NCBI RefSeq assembly: GCF_029227915.1
Contig: NC_079875.1
Span: forward strand, 2,232,001-2,296,000
Direction of reading: 5' to 3'
Origin: Hydractinia symbiolongicarpus
Taxonomy: Eukaryota; Cnidaria; Hydrozoa; Anthoathecata; Hydractiniidae
Length of the DNA: 64,000 bases
Shown: positions 49,501 to 62,599 of the stretch, piece after piece
How positions within the stretch are numbered: the stretch's first letter is position 1
How the letters are laid out: the number at the start of each line of letters is the position of its first letter
Notes under the pieces: generated by a model
Told to the model about the DNA's origin: nothing
What the model saw: the letters and a program-made list of their open reading frames with translations, nothing else
Database searches by the model: none
Program-made: the position numbers and the translations under genes

Positions 49501-49940
49501 ATCTTTTCACCACTAAAACGCATAAGACTTGTACTTTTCAAAAATGTTTTCATTTTTGATAAGACGCTGAATAAAAGGAGTTTAATCGCCGGCAAACGAA
49601 AACCTGCGATTTCCCGTAAATCCCGGACTCGGCCCGTATAGTCAAAAGTATACAAAGAAAGTACCCAGGGAGTAAACTCTTTTCCCGAACGATTTTTTAA
49701 ATTATTATTTCAAAACTAAAGCCCATGAGACTTGTAGTTTTTAAAAATGTTTTCATTTTTGATGAGACGCTTAATGAATGTGGTTTAATAGCCGGCAAAC
49801 GAAAACCCGCGATTTCCTGTAAATCCCGGGCTTGGCCCGTATAGTCGAATGTATACAAAGAAAGTACCCTGTGAGTAAACTCATTTCCAAAACGGTTTTT
49901 TAAATTATCTTTTCACCACTAAAACGCATGAGACTTGTAG
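46526..49940. repeat. Mosaic monomers, with a block related to 53.7 kb
   Basis: About 17 monomers. 46612 to about 47590 parallels 53702 to about 54680 at an offset of 7,090 bp (CCCGCCATTTCCC, CTCGACCC, AAAGCACCC, C copy, ACGCGTGAG copy). Part of that block recurs at about 48.9-49.4 kb (GAACGAATGAG, GTGAAATTG, CGACTTCCC). The rare tail TCTAATGTATAC with TTTACAAAACGAC near 48830 recurs near 60790 (TTTACAAGACGAC there). The GTAACTCCCAGACTCGG / GTTCCCAAGGAG marker pair is at about 47995-48050. No gene is seen. Confidence 0.8.
47625..47827 (+). repeat. Reference B-type monomer (203 bp)
   Basis: This is a typical B-type copy. It has the entry CCCAGGGAGTAAACTCA, then CCCGAACG, TTATTTTTTCACC, ACGCATGAGACTTGTAG, TCAGAAATG (one mismatch in the left arm of the dyad), GCTTAGTGAAAGTGG, CCTGCG and GGGCTTGG. 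By hand count it has 40 C, 40 G and 12 CpG in 203 bases, against about 7.9 CpG expected. The B sub-variant GCTTAATGAATGTGGTTTAATAGCC, preceded by ACTAAAGCCCATGAG, is also very common across the window. Confidence 0.9.
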
Positions 49941-52778
49941 TTTTGAAAAATGTTTTCATTTTTGATGAGACGCTGAACAAAAGGAGTTTAATCGCCGGCA
50001 AACGAAAACCTGCGAATTTCCGTAATTCTCGGACTCGGCCCGTATAGTCAAAAGTATACAAAGAAAGTACCCAGGGAGTAAACTCTTTTCCCGAACGATT
50101 TTTTAAATTATTATTTCACCACTAAAGCCCATGAGACTTGTAGTTTTTAAAAATGTCTTCATTTTTGATGAGACGCTGAATAAAAGAAGTTTAATCGCCG
50201 GCAAACGAAAACCCGCGATTTCCCGTAAATCCCGGGCTTATCCCGTATAGTCGAATGTATACAAAGAAAGTACCCTGTGAGTAAACTCATTTCCAAAACG
50301 GTTTTTTAAATTATCTTTTCACCACTAAAACGCATGAGACTTGTAGTTTTGAAAAATGTTTTCATTTTTGATGAGACGCTGAATAAAAGGAGTTTAATCG
50401 CCGGCAAACGAAAACCTGCGATTTTCCGTAAATCTCGGACTCGGCCCGTATAGTCAAAAGTATACAAAGAAAGTACCCAGGGAGTAAACTCTTTTCCCGA
50501 ACGATTTTTTAAATTATTATTTCACCACTAAAGCCCATGAGACTTGTAGTTTTTAAAAATGTTTTCATTTTTGATGAGACGCTGAATAAAAGAAGTTTAA
50601 TCGCCGGCAAACGAAAACCCGCGATTTCCCGTAAATCCCGGGCTTATCCCGTATAGTCGAATGTTTACAAAGAAAGTACCCTGTGAGTAAACTCATTTCC
50701 AGAACGATTTTTTAAATTATTTTTTCACCACTAAAACGCATGAGACTTGTAGTTTTCAGAAATGTTTTCATTTTTGATGAGACGCTTAATGAAAGAGGTT
50801 TAATCCCCGGCAAACGAAAACCCGCGATTTCCCGTAAATCCGGGCTTGGCACGTGTAGACAAAAGTATACGAAGAAAGTACCCAGGGAGTAAACTCATTT
50901 CCCGAACGATTTTTTATATTATATTTTTACCACTAAAACGCATGAGACTTTTAGTTTTCAAAAGTGTTTTCATTTTTGATGAGACGCTGAATAAAAGAAG
51001 TTTAATCGCCGGCAAACGAAAACCCGCGATTTCCCGTAAATCCCGACTCGGCCCGTATAGTCAAAAGTATACAAAGAAAGTACCCAGGGAGTAAACTCAT
51101 TTCTCGAACGATTTTTTAAATTATTTTTTCACTACTAAAACGCATGAGACTTGTAGTTTTCAGAAATGTTTTCATATTTGATGAGACGCTTAGTGAAAGT
51201 GGTTTAATCGCCGGCAAACGAAAACCCGCGATTTCCCGTAAATCCCGGGCTTGGCCCGTATAGTCGAATGTATACAAAGAAAGTACCCTGTGAGTAAACT
51301 CATTTCCAAAACGATTTTTTAAATTATCTTTTCACCACTAAAACGCATGAGACTTGTAGTTTTGAAAAATGTTTTCATTTTTGATGAGACGCTGAACAAA
51401 AGGAGTTTAATCGCCGGCAAACGAAAACCTGCGAATTTCCGTAAATCTCGGACTCGGCCCGTATAGTCAAAAGTATACAAAGAAAGTACCCAGGGAGTAA
51501 ACTCTTTTCCCGAACGATTTTTTAAATTATTATTTCACCACTAAAGCCCATGAGACTTGTAGTTTTTAAAAATGTTTTCATTTTTGATGAGACGCTGAAT
51601 AAAAGAAGTTTAATCGCCGGCAAACGAAAACCCGCGATTTCCCGTAAATCCCGGGCTTATCCCGTATAGTCGAATGTATACAAAGAAAGTACCCTGTGAG
51701 TAAACTCATTTCCAAAACGGTTTTTTAAATTATCTTTTCACCACTAAAACGCATGAGACTTGTAGTTTTGAAAGATGTTTTCATTTTTGATGAGACGCTG
51801 AATAAAAGGAGTTTAATCGCCGGCAAACGAAAACCTGCGATTTTCCGTAAATCTCGGACTCGGCCCGTATAGTCAAAAGTATACAAAGAAAGTACCCAGG
51901 GAGTAAACTCTTTTCCCGAACGATTTTTTAAATTATTATTTCACCACTAAAGCCCATGAGACTTGTAGTTTTTAAAAATGTTTTCATTTTTGATGAGACG
52001 CTGAATAAAAGAAGTTTAATCGCCGGCAGACGAAAACCCGCGATTTCCCGTAAATCCCGGGCTTATCCCGTATAGTCGAATGTTTACAAAGAAAGTACCC
52101 TGTGAGTAAACTCATTTCCAGAACGATTTTTTAAATTATTTTTTCACCACTAAAACGCATGAGACTTGTAGTTTTCAGAAATGTTTTCATTTTTGATGAG
52201 ACGCTTAATGAAAGAGGTTTAATCCCCGGCAAACGAAAACCCGCGATTTCCCGTAAATCCGGGCTTGGCACGTGTAGTCAAAAGTATACGAAGAAAGTAC
52301 CCAGGGAGTAAACTCATTTCCCGAACGATTTTTTATATTATATTTTTACCACTAAAACGCATGAGACTTTTAGTTTTCAAAAGTGTTTTCATTTTTGATG
52401 AGACGCTGAATAAAAGAAGTTTAATCGCCGGCAAACGAAAACCCGCGATTTCCCGTAAATCCCGACTCGGCCCGTATAGTCAAAAGTATACAAAGAAAGA
52501 ACCCAGGGAGTAAACTCATTTCCTGAACGATTTTTTAAATTATTTTTTCACCACTAAAACGCATGAGACTTGTAGTTTTCAGAAATGTTTTCATTTTTGA
52601 TGAGACGCTTAGTGAAAGTGGTTTAATCGCCGGCAAACGAAAACCCGCGATTTCCCGTAAATCCCGGGCTTGGCCCGTATAGTCGAATGTATACAAAGAA
52701 AGTACCCTGTGAGTAAACTCATTTCCAAAACGATTTTTTAAATTATCTTTTCACCACTAAAACGCATGAGACTTGTAG
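49941..52778. repeat. Higher-order repeat: 7-mer of 1,419 bp, two copies
   Basis: Units are 49941-51359 and 51360-52778. Both have TTTTGAAAAATG with GCTGAACAAAAGG and GCGAATTTCCG, a second AAACGG...TTTTGAAA monomer 406 bp later, GGGCTTATCCCG, TTTAATCCCCGG, TTGGCACGTGTAG, ATATTATATTTTTACC and GAGACTTTTAG. The last portion is related to the 804-bp units at 44-46 kb, with the same AAATCCGGG and AAATCCCGACTC deletions. Confidence 0.88.
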
Positions 52779-53701
52779 TTTTCAAAAATGTTTTCATTTT
52801 TGATGAGACGCTGAATAAATGGAGTTTAATCGCCGGCAAACGAAAACCTGCGATTTCCCGTAAATCCCGGACTCGGCCCGTATAGTCAAAAGTATACAAA
52901 GAAAGTACCCAGGGAGTAAACTCATTTCCCGAACGATTTTTTAAATTATTATTTCACCACTAAAGCCCATGAGACTTGTAGTTTTTAGAAATGTTTTCAT
53001 TTTTTATGAGACGCTTAATGAATGTGGTTTAATAGCCGGCAAACGAAAACCCGCGATTTCCTGTAAATCCCGGGCTTGGCCCGTATAGTCGAATGTATAC
53101 AAAGAAAGTACCCTGTGAGTAAACTCATTTCCAAAACGGTTTTTTAAATTATCTTTTCACCACTAAAACGCATGAGACTTGTAGTTTTCAAAAATGTTTT
53201 CATTTTTGATGAGACGCTGAATAAAAGGAGTTTAATCGCCAGCAAACGAAAACCTGCGATTTTCCGTAAATCCCGGACTCGGCCCGTATAGTCAAAAGTA
53301 TACAAAGAAAGTACCCAGGGAGTAAACTCTTTTCCCGAACGATATTTAAATTATTATCTCACCACTAAAGCCCATGAGACTTGTAGTTTTTAAAAATGTT
53401 TTCATTTTTGATGAGACGCTGAATAAAAGAAGTTTAATCGCCGGCAAACGAAAACCCGCGATTTCCCGTAAATCCCGGGCTTGGCCCGTATATGTATATA
53501 AAGAAAGTACCCAGGGAGTAAACTGATTTCCCGAACGATTTTTCAAATTATTTCTGCACCACTAGAACGGAGTAGACTTGTAGTTTCCAAAAATGTTTTC
53601 ATTTTTAATGAGACTCTTAATGAAAGAGGTTTAATCGACGGCAAACGAAATACCACGATTTCCCTAAATCCTGGGCTTATCCCGTATAGTCGAATGTTTA
53701 C
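52779..53701. repeat. Mosaic monomers
   Basis: About four to five monomers of A and B type, then a monomer with the 6-bp deletion CCCGTATATGTATATAAAG at about 53490 followed by a C copy with GGAGTAGAC. The latter pair matches the end of the 804-bp units at 46.4 kb. A shortened AT tract (ACGATATTTAAATT) occurs at about 53340. No gene is seen. Confidence 0.8.
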
Positions 53702-56700
53702 AAAGAAAGTACCCTAGGAGTAAACTCATTTCCAGAACGATTTTTTAAATTATCTTTTCACCACTAAAACGCATGAGACTTGTAGTTTTCAAAAACGTTT
53801 TCATTTTTGATGAGACGCTGAATAAAAGGAGTTTAATCGCCGGCAAACAAAAACCCGCCATTTCCCGTAAATCCCGGACTCGACCCATATAGTCAAAAGT
53901 ATACAAAGAAAGCACCCAGGAAGTAAACTCTTTTTCCGAACGATTTTTTAAATTATTTTTTCACCACTAAAACGCATGAGACTTGTAGTTTTCAGAAATG
54001 TTTTCATTTTTGATGAGACGTTTAGTGAAAGTGGTTTAATCGCCGGCAAACGAAAACCCGCGATTTCCCGTAAATCCCGGGCTTGGCCCGTATAGTTGAA
54101 TGTATATAAAGAAAGTACCCAGAAAGTAAACTGATTTCCCGAACGATTTTTCAAATTATTTCTGCACCACTAGAACGAATGAGACTTGTAGTTTCTAAAA
54201 ATGTTTTCATTTTTAATGAGACGCTTAATAAAAGAGGTTTAATCGCCGGCAAACGAAATACCACGATTTCCCTAAATCCCAGGCTTGTCCCGTATAGTCG
54301 AATGTTTACAAAGAAAGTACCCTGTGAGTAAACTCATTTCCAGAACGGTTTTTTAAATTGTTTTTTCACCACTAAAACGCGTGAGACATGTAGTTTTCAA
54401 AAGTGTTTTCATTTTTGATGAGACGCTGAATAAAAGAAGTTTAATCGCCAGCAAACGAAAACCCGCGATTTCCCGTAAATCCCGGACTCGGCCCGTGTAG
54501 TCAAAAGTATACAAAGAAAGTACCCAGGGAGTAAACTCATTTCCCGAACGATTTTTTAAATTATTTTTTCACCACTAAGACGCATGAGACTTGTAGTTTT
54601 CAGAAATGTTTTCATTTTTGATGAGACGCTTAGTGAAATTGGTTTAATCGCCGGAAAACGAAAACCCGCGACTTCCCGTAAATCCCGGGCTTGGCCCGTA
54701 TAGTCGAATGTACACAAAGAAAGTACCCTGTGAGTAAACTCATTTCCAAAACGATTTTTTAAATTATCTTTTCAAAACTAAAACGCATAAGACTTGTAGT
54801 TTTCAAAAATGTTTTCATTTTTGATAAGACGCTGAATAAAAGGAGTTTAATCGCCGGCAAACAAAAACCTGCGATTTCCCGTAAATCCCAGACTCGGCCC
54901 GTATAGTCAAAAGTATACAAAGAAAGTACCCAGGGAGTAAACTCTTTTCCCGAACGATTTTTTAAAATATTATTTCAAAACTAAAGCCCATGAGACTTGT
55001 AGTTTTTAAAAATGTTTTCATTTTTGATGAGACGCTGAATAAAAGAAGTTTAATCGCCGGCAAACGAAAACCCACGACTTCCCGTAACTCCCAGACTCGG
55101 CCCGTATAGTCAAAAGTATACAAAGAAAGTTCCCAAGGAGTAAACTCATTTCCCGAACGATTTTTTAAATTATTTTTTCACCACTAAAACGCATGAGACT
55201 TGTAGTTTTCAGAAATGTTTTCATTTTTGATGAGACGCTTAATGAAAGTGGTTTAATCCCCGGCAAACGAAAACCCGCGATTTCCCGTAAATCCCGGGCT
55301 TGGCCCGTATAGTCGAATGTATACAAAGAAAGTACCCTGTGAGTAAACTCATTTCTAAAACGATTTTTTAAATTATCTTTTCACCACTAAAACGCATGAG
55401 ACTTGTAGTTTTCAAAAATGTTTTCATTTTTGATGAGACGCTGAATAAAAGGAGTTTAATCGCCGGCAAACAAAAACCCGCTATTTCCCGTAAATCCCGG
55501 ACTCGACCCATATAGTCAAAAGTATACAAAGAAAGCACCCAGGGAGTAAACTCTTTTCCCGAACGATTTTTTAAATTATTTTTTCACCACTAAAACGCAT
55601 GAGACTTGTAGTTTTCAGAAATGTTTTCATTTTTGATGAGACGCTTAGTGAAAGTGGTTTAATCGCCGGCAAACGAAAACCCGTGATTTCCCGTAAATCC
55701 CGGGCTTGGCCCGTATAGTTGAATGTATATAAAGAAAGTAGCCAGAAAGTAAACTGATTTCCCGAACGATTTTTCAAATTATTTCTGCACCACTAGAACA
55801 AATGAGACTTGTAGTTTCCAAAAATGTTTTCATTTTTAATGAGACGCTTAATAAAAGAGGTTTAATCGCCGGCAAACGAAATACCACGATTTCCCTAAAT
55901 CCCAGGCTTGTCCCGTATAGTCGAATGTTTACAAAGAAAGTACCCTGTGAGTAAACTCATTTCCAGAACGATTTTTTAAATTGTTTTTTCACCACTAAAA
56001 CGCGTGAGACTTGTAGTTTTCAAAAGTGTTTTCATTTTTGATGAGACGCTGAATAAAAGAAGTTTAATCGCCGGCAAACGAAAACCCGCGATTTCCCGTA
56101 AATCCCGGACTCGGCCCGTGTAGTCAAAAGTATACAAAGAAAGTACCCAGGGAGTAAATTCATTTCCCGAACGATTTTTTAAATTATTTTTTCACCACTA
56201 AAACGCATGAGACTTGTAGTTTTCAGAAATGTTTTCATTTTTGATGAGACGCTTAGTGAAATTGGTTTAATCGCCGGCAAACGAAAACCCGCGACTTCCC
56301 GTAAATCCCGGGCTTGGCCCGTATAGTCGAATGTATACAAAGAAAGTACCCTGTGAGTAAACTCATTTCCAAAACGATTTTTTAAATTATCTTTTCACCA
56401 CTAAAACGCATAAGACTTGTAGTTTTCAAAAATGTTTTCATTTTTGATAAGACGCTGAATAAAAGGAGTTTAATCGCCGGCAAACAAAAACCTGCGATTT
56501 CCCGTAAATCCCGGACTCGGCCCGTATAGTCAAAAGTATACAAAGAAAGTACCCAGGGAGTAAACTCTTTTCCCGAACGATTTTTTAAATTATTATTTCA
56601 AAACTAAAGCCCATGAGACTTGTAGTTTTTAAAAATGTTTTCATTTTTGATGAGACGCTGAATAAAAGAAGTTTAATCGCCGGCAAACGAAAACCCACGA

Positions 56701-56753
56701 CTTCCCGTAACTCCCAGACTCGGCCCGTATAGTCAAAAGTATACAAAGAAAGT
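53702..56753. repeat. Higher-order repeat: 8-mer of 1,623 bp, one full and one partial copy
   Basis: Units are 53702-55324 and 55325 to about 56753. Shared marks are CAAAAACCCGC(C/T)ATTTCCC, CTCGACCCATATAG, AAAGCACCC, the unusual CAGAAAGTAAACTGATTTCCCG entry of the C copy, ACGCGTGAG, CGGCCCGTGTAG, GTGAAATTGG, TTTGATAAGACG, TTTCAAAACTAAAG and GTAACTCCCAGACTCGG. The second copy leaves the pattern where GTTCCCAAGG becomes GTGCCCAGGG. Confidence 0.87.
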
Positions 56754-57353
56754 GCCCAGGGAGTAAACTCATTTCCCGAACGATTTTTTAAATTATTATT
56801 TCACCACTAAAGCCCATGAGACTTGTAGTTTTCAGAAATGTTTTCATTTTTGAAGAGACGCTTAATGAATGTGGTTTAATAGCCGGCAAACGAAAACCCG
56901 CGATTTCCTGTAAATCCCGGGCTTGGCCCGTATAGTCGAATGTATACAAAGAAAGTACCCTGTGAGTAAACTCATTTCCAAAACGGTTTTTTTAATTATC
57001 TTTTCACCACTAAAACGCATGAGACCTGTAGTTTTCAAAAATGTTTTCATTTTTGATGAGACGCTGAATAAAAGAAGTTTAATCGCCGGCAAACGAAAAC
57101 CTGCGATTTCCCGTAAATCCCGGACTCGGCCCGTATAGTCGAATGTTTACAAAGAAAGTACCCTGTGAGTAAACTCATTTCCAAAACGGTTTTTTAAATT
57201 ATTTTTTCACCACTAAAACGCATGAGACTTGAAGTTTTCAAAAATGTTTTCATTTTTGATGAGACGCTGAATAAAAGGAGTTTAATCGCCGGCAAACGAA
57301 AACCTGCGATTTCCCGTAAATCCCAGACTCAGCCCGTATAGTCAAAAGTATAC
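56754..57353. repeat. Mosaic monomers, A-type following A-type
   Basis: Three monomers. Two successive copies both enter with CCCTGTGAG and CCAAAACGG, so the alternation is broken here. TTTTTGAAGAGACG (about 56850) is a private base change in an otherwise invariant part of the core. No gene is seen. Confidence 0.75.
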
Positions 57354-59381
57354 AAAGAAAGTACCGAGGGAGTAAACTCTTTTCCCGAACGACTTTTTAA
57401 ATTATTATTTCACCACTAAAGCCCATGAGACTTGTAGTTTTTAAAAATGTTTTCATTTTTGATGAGACGCTGAATAAAAGAAGTTTAATCGCCGGCAAAC
57501 GAAAACCCGCGATTTTCCGTAAGTCCCGGGCTTGGCTCGTATAGTTGAATGTATATAAAGAAAGTACCCAGGGAGTAAACTGATTTCCCGAACGATTTTT
57601 CAAATTATTTCTGCACCACTAGAACGAAGGAGACTTGTAGTTTCTAAAAATGTTTTCATTTTTAATGAGACGTTTAATGAAAGAGGTTTAATCGCCGGCA
57701 AACGAAATACCACGATTTCCCTAAATCCTGGGCTTATCCCGTATAGTCGAATGTTTACAAAGAAAGTACCCTGTGAGTAAACTCATTTCCAGAACGATTT
57801 TTTAAATTATCTTTTCACCACTAAAACGCATGAGACTTGTAGTTTTCAAAAATGTTTTCATTTTTGATGAGACGCTGAATAAAAGGAGTTTAATCGCCGG
57901 CAAACGAAAACCCGCGATTTCCCGTAAATCCCGCACTCGACCGGTATAGTCAAAAGTATACAAAGAAAGCACCCAGGGAGTAAACTCATTTCCCGAACGA
58001 TTTTTTAAATTATTTTTTCACCACTAAAACGCATGAGACTTGTTGTTTTCAGAAATGTTTTCATTTTTGATGAGACGCTTAGTGAAAGTGGTTTAATCGC
58101 CGGCAAACGAAAACCCGCGATTTCCCGTAAATCCCGGGCGTGGCCCGTATAGTCGAATGTATACAAAGAAAGTACCCTGTGAGTAAACTCGTTTCCAAAA
58201 CGATTTTTTAAATTATCTTTTCACCACTAAAACGCATGAGACTTGTACTTTTCAAAAATGTTTTCATTTTTGATGAGACGCTGAATAAAAGGAGTTTAAT
58301 CGCCGGCAAACGAAAACCTGCGATTTCCCGTAAATCCCGGACTCGGCCCGTATAGTCAAAAGTATACAAAGAAAGTACCCAGGGAGTAAACTCTTTTCCC
58401 GAACGACTTTTTAAATTATTATTTCACCACTAAAGCCCATGAGACTTGTAGTTTTTAAAAATGTTTTCATTTTTGATGAGACGCTGAATAAAAGAAGTTT
58501 AATCGCCGGCAAACGAAAACCCGCGATTTCCCGTAAGTCCCGGGCTTGGCTCGTATAGTTGAATGTATATAAAGAAAGTACCCAGGGAGTAAACCGATTT
58601 CCCGAACGATTTTTCAAATTATTTCTGCACCACTAGAACGAAGGAGACTTGTAGTTTCTAAAAATGTTTTCATTTTTAATGAGACGTTTAATGAAAGAGG
58701 TTTAATCGCCGGCAAACGAAATACCACGATTTCCCTAAATCCTGGGCTTATCCCGTATAGTCGAATGTTTACAAAGAAAGTACCCTGTGAGTAAACTCAT
58801 TTCCAGAACGATTTTTTAAATTATCTTTTCACCACTAAAACGCATGAGACTTGTAGTTTTCAAAAATGTTTTCATTTTTGATGAGACGCTGAATAAAAGG
58901 AGTTTAATCGCCGGCAAACGAAAACCCGCGATTTCCCGTAAATCCCGCACTCGACCGGTATAGTCAAAAGTATACAAAGAAAGCACCCAGGGAGTAAACT
59001 CATTTCCCGAACGATTTTTTAAATTATTTTTTCACCACTAAAACGCATGAGACTTGTAGTTTTCAGAAATGTTTTCATTTTTGATGAGACGCTTAGTGAA
59101 AGTGGTTTAATCGCCGGCAAACGAAAACCCGCGATTTCCCGTAAATCCCGGGCGTGGCCCGTATAGTCGAATGTATACAAAGAAAGTACCCTGTGAGTAA
59201 ACTCGTTTCCAAAACGATTTTTTAAATTATCTTTTCACCACTAAAACGCATGAGACTTGTACTTTTCAAAAATGTTTTCATTTTTGATGAGACGCTGAAT
59301 AAAAGAAGTTTAATCGCCGGCAAACGAAAACCTGCGATTTCCCGTAAATCCCGGACTCGGCCCGTATAGTGAAAAGTATAC
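57354..59381. repeat. Higher-order repeat: 5-mer of 1,014 bp, two copies
   Basis: Units are 57354-58367 and 58368-59381. Both contain AACGACTTTTTAAA, GTAAGTCCCGGGCTTGGCTCG, a C copy with TTTCTAAAAATG and GACGTTTAATG, CTGGGCTTATCCC, CCCGCACTCGACCGG, and GGGCGTGGCCCG with AAACTCGTTTCC and TTGTACTTTTC. Differences are few, for example AAACTGATT against AAACCGATT. Confidence 0.9.
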
Positions 59382-60363
59382 AAAGAAAGTACCCAGGGAG
59401 TAAACTCATTTCCCGAACGATTTTTTAAATTATTATTTCACCACTAAAGCCCATGAGACTTGTAGTTTTCAGAAATGTTTTCATTTTTGATGAGACGCTT
59501 AATGAATGTGGTTTAAAAGCCGGCAAACGAAAACACGCGATTTCCTGTAAATCCCGGGCTTGGCCCGTATAGTCGAATGTATACAAAGAAAGTACCCTGT
59601 GAGTAAACCCATTTCCAAAACGGTTTTTTAAATTATCTTTTCACCACTAAAACGCATGAGACTACTAGTTTGTTTAAAAATGTTTTCATTTTTGATGAGA
59701 CGCTGAATAAAAGGAGTTTAATCGCCGGCAAACGAAAACCTGCGATTTCCCGTAAATCCCGGACTCGGCCCGTATAGTCAAAAGTATACAAAGAAAGTAC
59801 CCAGGGAGTAAACTCTTTTCCCGAACGATTTTTTAAATTATTATTTCACCACTAAAGCCCATGAGACTTGTAGTTTTTAAAAATGTTTTCATTTTTGATG
59901 AGACGCTGAATAAAAGAAGTTTAAGCGCCGGAAAACGAAAACCCGCGATTTCCCGTAAATCCCGGGCTTGGCTCGTATAGTTGAATGTATATAAAGAAAG
60001 TACCCAGGGAGTAAACTGATTTCCCGCACGATTTTTCAAATTATTTCTGCACCACTAGAACGAAGGAGACTTGTAGTTTCCAAAAATGTTTTCATTTTTA
60101 ATGAGACGCTTAATGAAAGAGGTTTAATCGCCGGCAAACGAAATACCACGATGTCCCTAAATCCTGGGCTTATCCCGTATAGTCGAATGTTTACAAAGAA
60201 AGTACCCTGTGAGTAAACTCATTTCCAGAACGATTTTTTAAATTATCTTTTCACCACTAAAACGCGTGAGACTTGTAGTTTTCAAAAATGTTTTCATTTT
60301 TTATGAGACGCTGAATAAAAGGAGTTTAATCGCCGGCAAACGAAAACCCGCGCTTTCCCGTAA
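59150..60363. repeat. Left member of a repeat pair 17 monomers apart
   Basis: This matches 62600-63610. The first part (to about 59680) aligns at 3,450 bp and the second at 3,247 bp, so the right member lacks one monomer. Shared private marks are GGGCGTGG, TAGTGAAAAGTATAC, TTTAAAAGC, GAAAACACGCG, GAGACTACTAGTTTGTTTAAA, GCCGGAAAACG, TTTTTTATGAG and CCCGCGCTTTCCC. Confidence 0.88.
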
Positions 60364-62599
60364 ACCCCGGACTCGGCCCGTATAGTCAAAAGTATACGAA
60401 GAAAGTACCCAGGGAGTAAACTCATTTCCCGAACGATTTTTTATATTATTCTTTCACCACTAAAACGCATGAGACTTGTAGTTTTCAAAAGTGTTTTCAT
60501 TTTTGATGAGACGCTGAATAAAAGAAGTTTAATCGCCGGCAAACGAAAACCCGCGATTTCCCGTAAATCCCGGACTCGACCCGTATAGTCAAAAGTATAC
60601 CAAGAAAGTACCCAGGGAGTAAACTCATTTCCCGAACGATTTTTTAAATTATTTTTTCACCACTAAAACGCATGAGACTTGTAGTTTTCAGAAATGTTTT
60701 CATTTTTGATGAGACGCTTAGTGAAAGTGGTTTAATCGCCGGCAAACAAAAACCCGCGATTTCCCGTATATCCCGGGCTTGGCCCGTATAGTCTAATGTA
60801 TACAAAGAAAGTACCCTGTGGATAAACTCATTTACAAGACGACTTTTTAAATTATCTTTTCACCACTAAAACGCATGAGACTTGTAGTTTTCAAAAATGT
60901 TTTCATTTTTGATGAGACGCTGAATAAAAGCAGTTTAATCGCCGGCAAACGAAAACCTGCGATTTCCCTAAAATCCCGGACTCAGCCCGTATAGTCAAAA
61001 GTATACAAAGAAAGTACCCAAGGAGTAAACTCATTTCCCGAACGATTTTTTAATCTATTATTTCACCACTAAAGCCCATGAGACTTGTAGTTTTCAGAAA
61101 TGTTTTCATTTTTGATGAGACGCTTAATGAATGTGGTTTAATAGCCGGCAAACGAAAACCTACAATTTCCCGTAAATCCCGGACTCGGCCCGTATAGTCA
61201 AAAGTATACAAAGAAAGTGCCCAGGGAGTAAACTCATTTCCCGAACGATTTTTTAAATTATTATTTCACCACTAAAGCCCATGAGACTTGTAGTTTTCAG
61301 AAATGTTTTCATTCTTGATGAGACGCTTAATGAATGTGGTTTAATAGCCGGCAAACGAAAACCCGCGATTTCCTGTAAATCCCGGGCTTGGCCCGTATAG
61401 TCGAATGTATACAAAGAAAGTACCCTGTGAGTAAACTCATTTCCAAAACGGTTTTTTAAATTATCTTTTCACCACTAAAACGCATGAGACTTGTAGTTTT
61501 CAAAAATGTTTTCATTTTTGATGAGACGCTGAATAAAAGGAGTTTAATCGCCGGCAAACGAAAACCTGCGATTTCCCGTAAATCCCGGACTCGGCCCGTA
61601 TAGTCGAATGTATACAAAGAAAGTACCCTGTGAGTAAACTCATTTCCAAAACGGTTTTTTAAATTATCTTTTCACCACTAAAACGCATGAGACTTGTACT
61701 TTTCAAAATATTTTCATTTTTGATGAGACGCTGAATAAAAGGAGTTTAATCGCCGGCAAACGAAAACCTGCGATTTCCCGTAAATCCCAGACTCGGCCCG
61801 TATAGTGAAAAGTATACAAAGAAAGTACCCAGGAAGTAAACTCATTTCCCGAACGATTTTTTAAATTATTATTTCACCACTAAAGCCCATGAGACTTGTA
61901 GTTTTCAGAAATGTTTTCATTTTTGATGAGACGCTTAATGAATGTGGTTTAATAGCCGGCAAACGAAAACCCGCGATTTCCTGTAAATCCCGGGCTTGGC
62001 CCGTATAGTCGAATGTATACAAAGAAAGTACCCTGTGAGTAAACTCATTTCCAAAACGGTTTTTTAAATTATTTTTTCACCACTAAAACGCATGAGACTT
62101 GAAGTTTTCAAAAATGTTTTCATTTTTGATGAGACGCTGAATAAAAGGAGTTTAATCGCCGGCAAACGAAAACCTGCGATTTCCCGTAAATCCCGGACTC
62201 GGCCCGTATAGTCAAAAGTATACAAAGAAAGTACCCAGGGAGTAAACTCTTTTCCCGAACGACTTTTTAAATTATTATTTCACCACTAAAGCCCATGAGA
62301 CTTGTAGTTTTTAAAAATGTTTTCATTTTTGATGAGACGCTAAATAAAAGAAGTTTAATCGCCGGCAAACGAAAACCCGCGATTTCCCGTAAGTCCCGGG
62401 CTTGGCTCGTATAGTTGAATGTATATAAAGAAAGTACCCAGGGAGTAAACTGATTTCCCGAACGATTTTTCAAATTATTTCTGCACCACTAGAACGAAGG
62501 AGACTTGTAGTTTCTAAAAATATTTTCATTTTTAATGAGACGTTTAATGAAAGAGGTTTAATCGCCGGCAAACGAAATACCACGATTTCCCTAAATCCC
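60364..62599. repeat. Mosaic monomers
   Basis: About 11 monomers. The start (GTATACGAAG, then TCTAATGTATAC, TTTACAAGACGAC) resembles 48.4-48.9 kb. At about 61605 a TCGAATG tail follows GGACTCGGCCCG, a break in the usual linkage, and two A-type copies with AAAACGG stand side by side. From about 62.0 kb the 57.1-57.7 kb order returns (TTGAAGTTTTC, AACGACTTTTT, GTAAGTCCC, C copy). No gene is seen. Confidence 0.8.
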
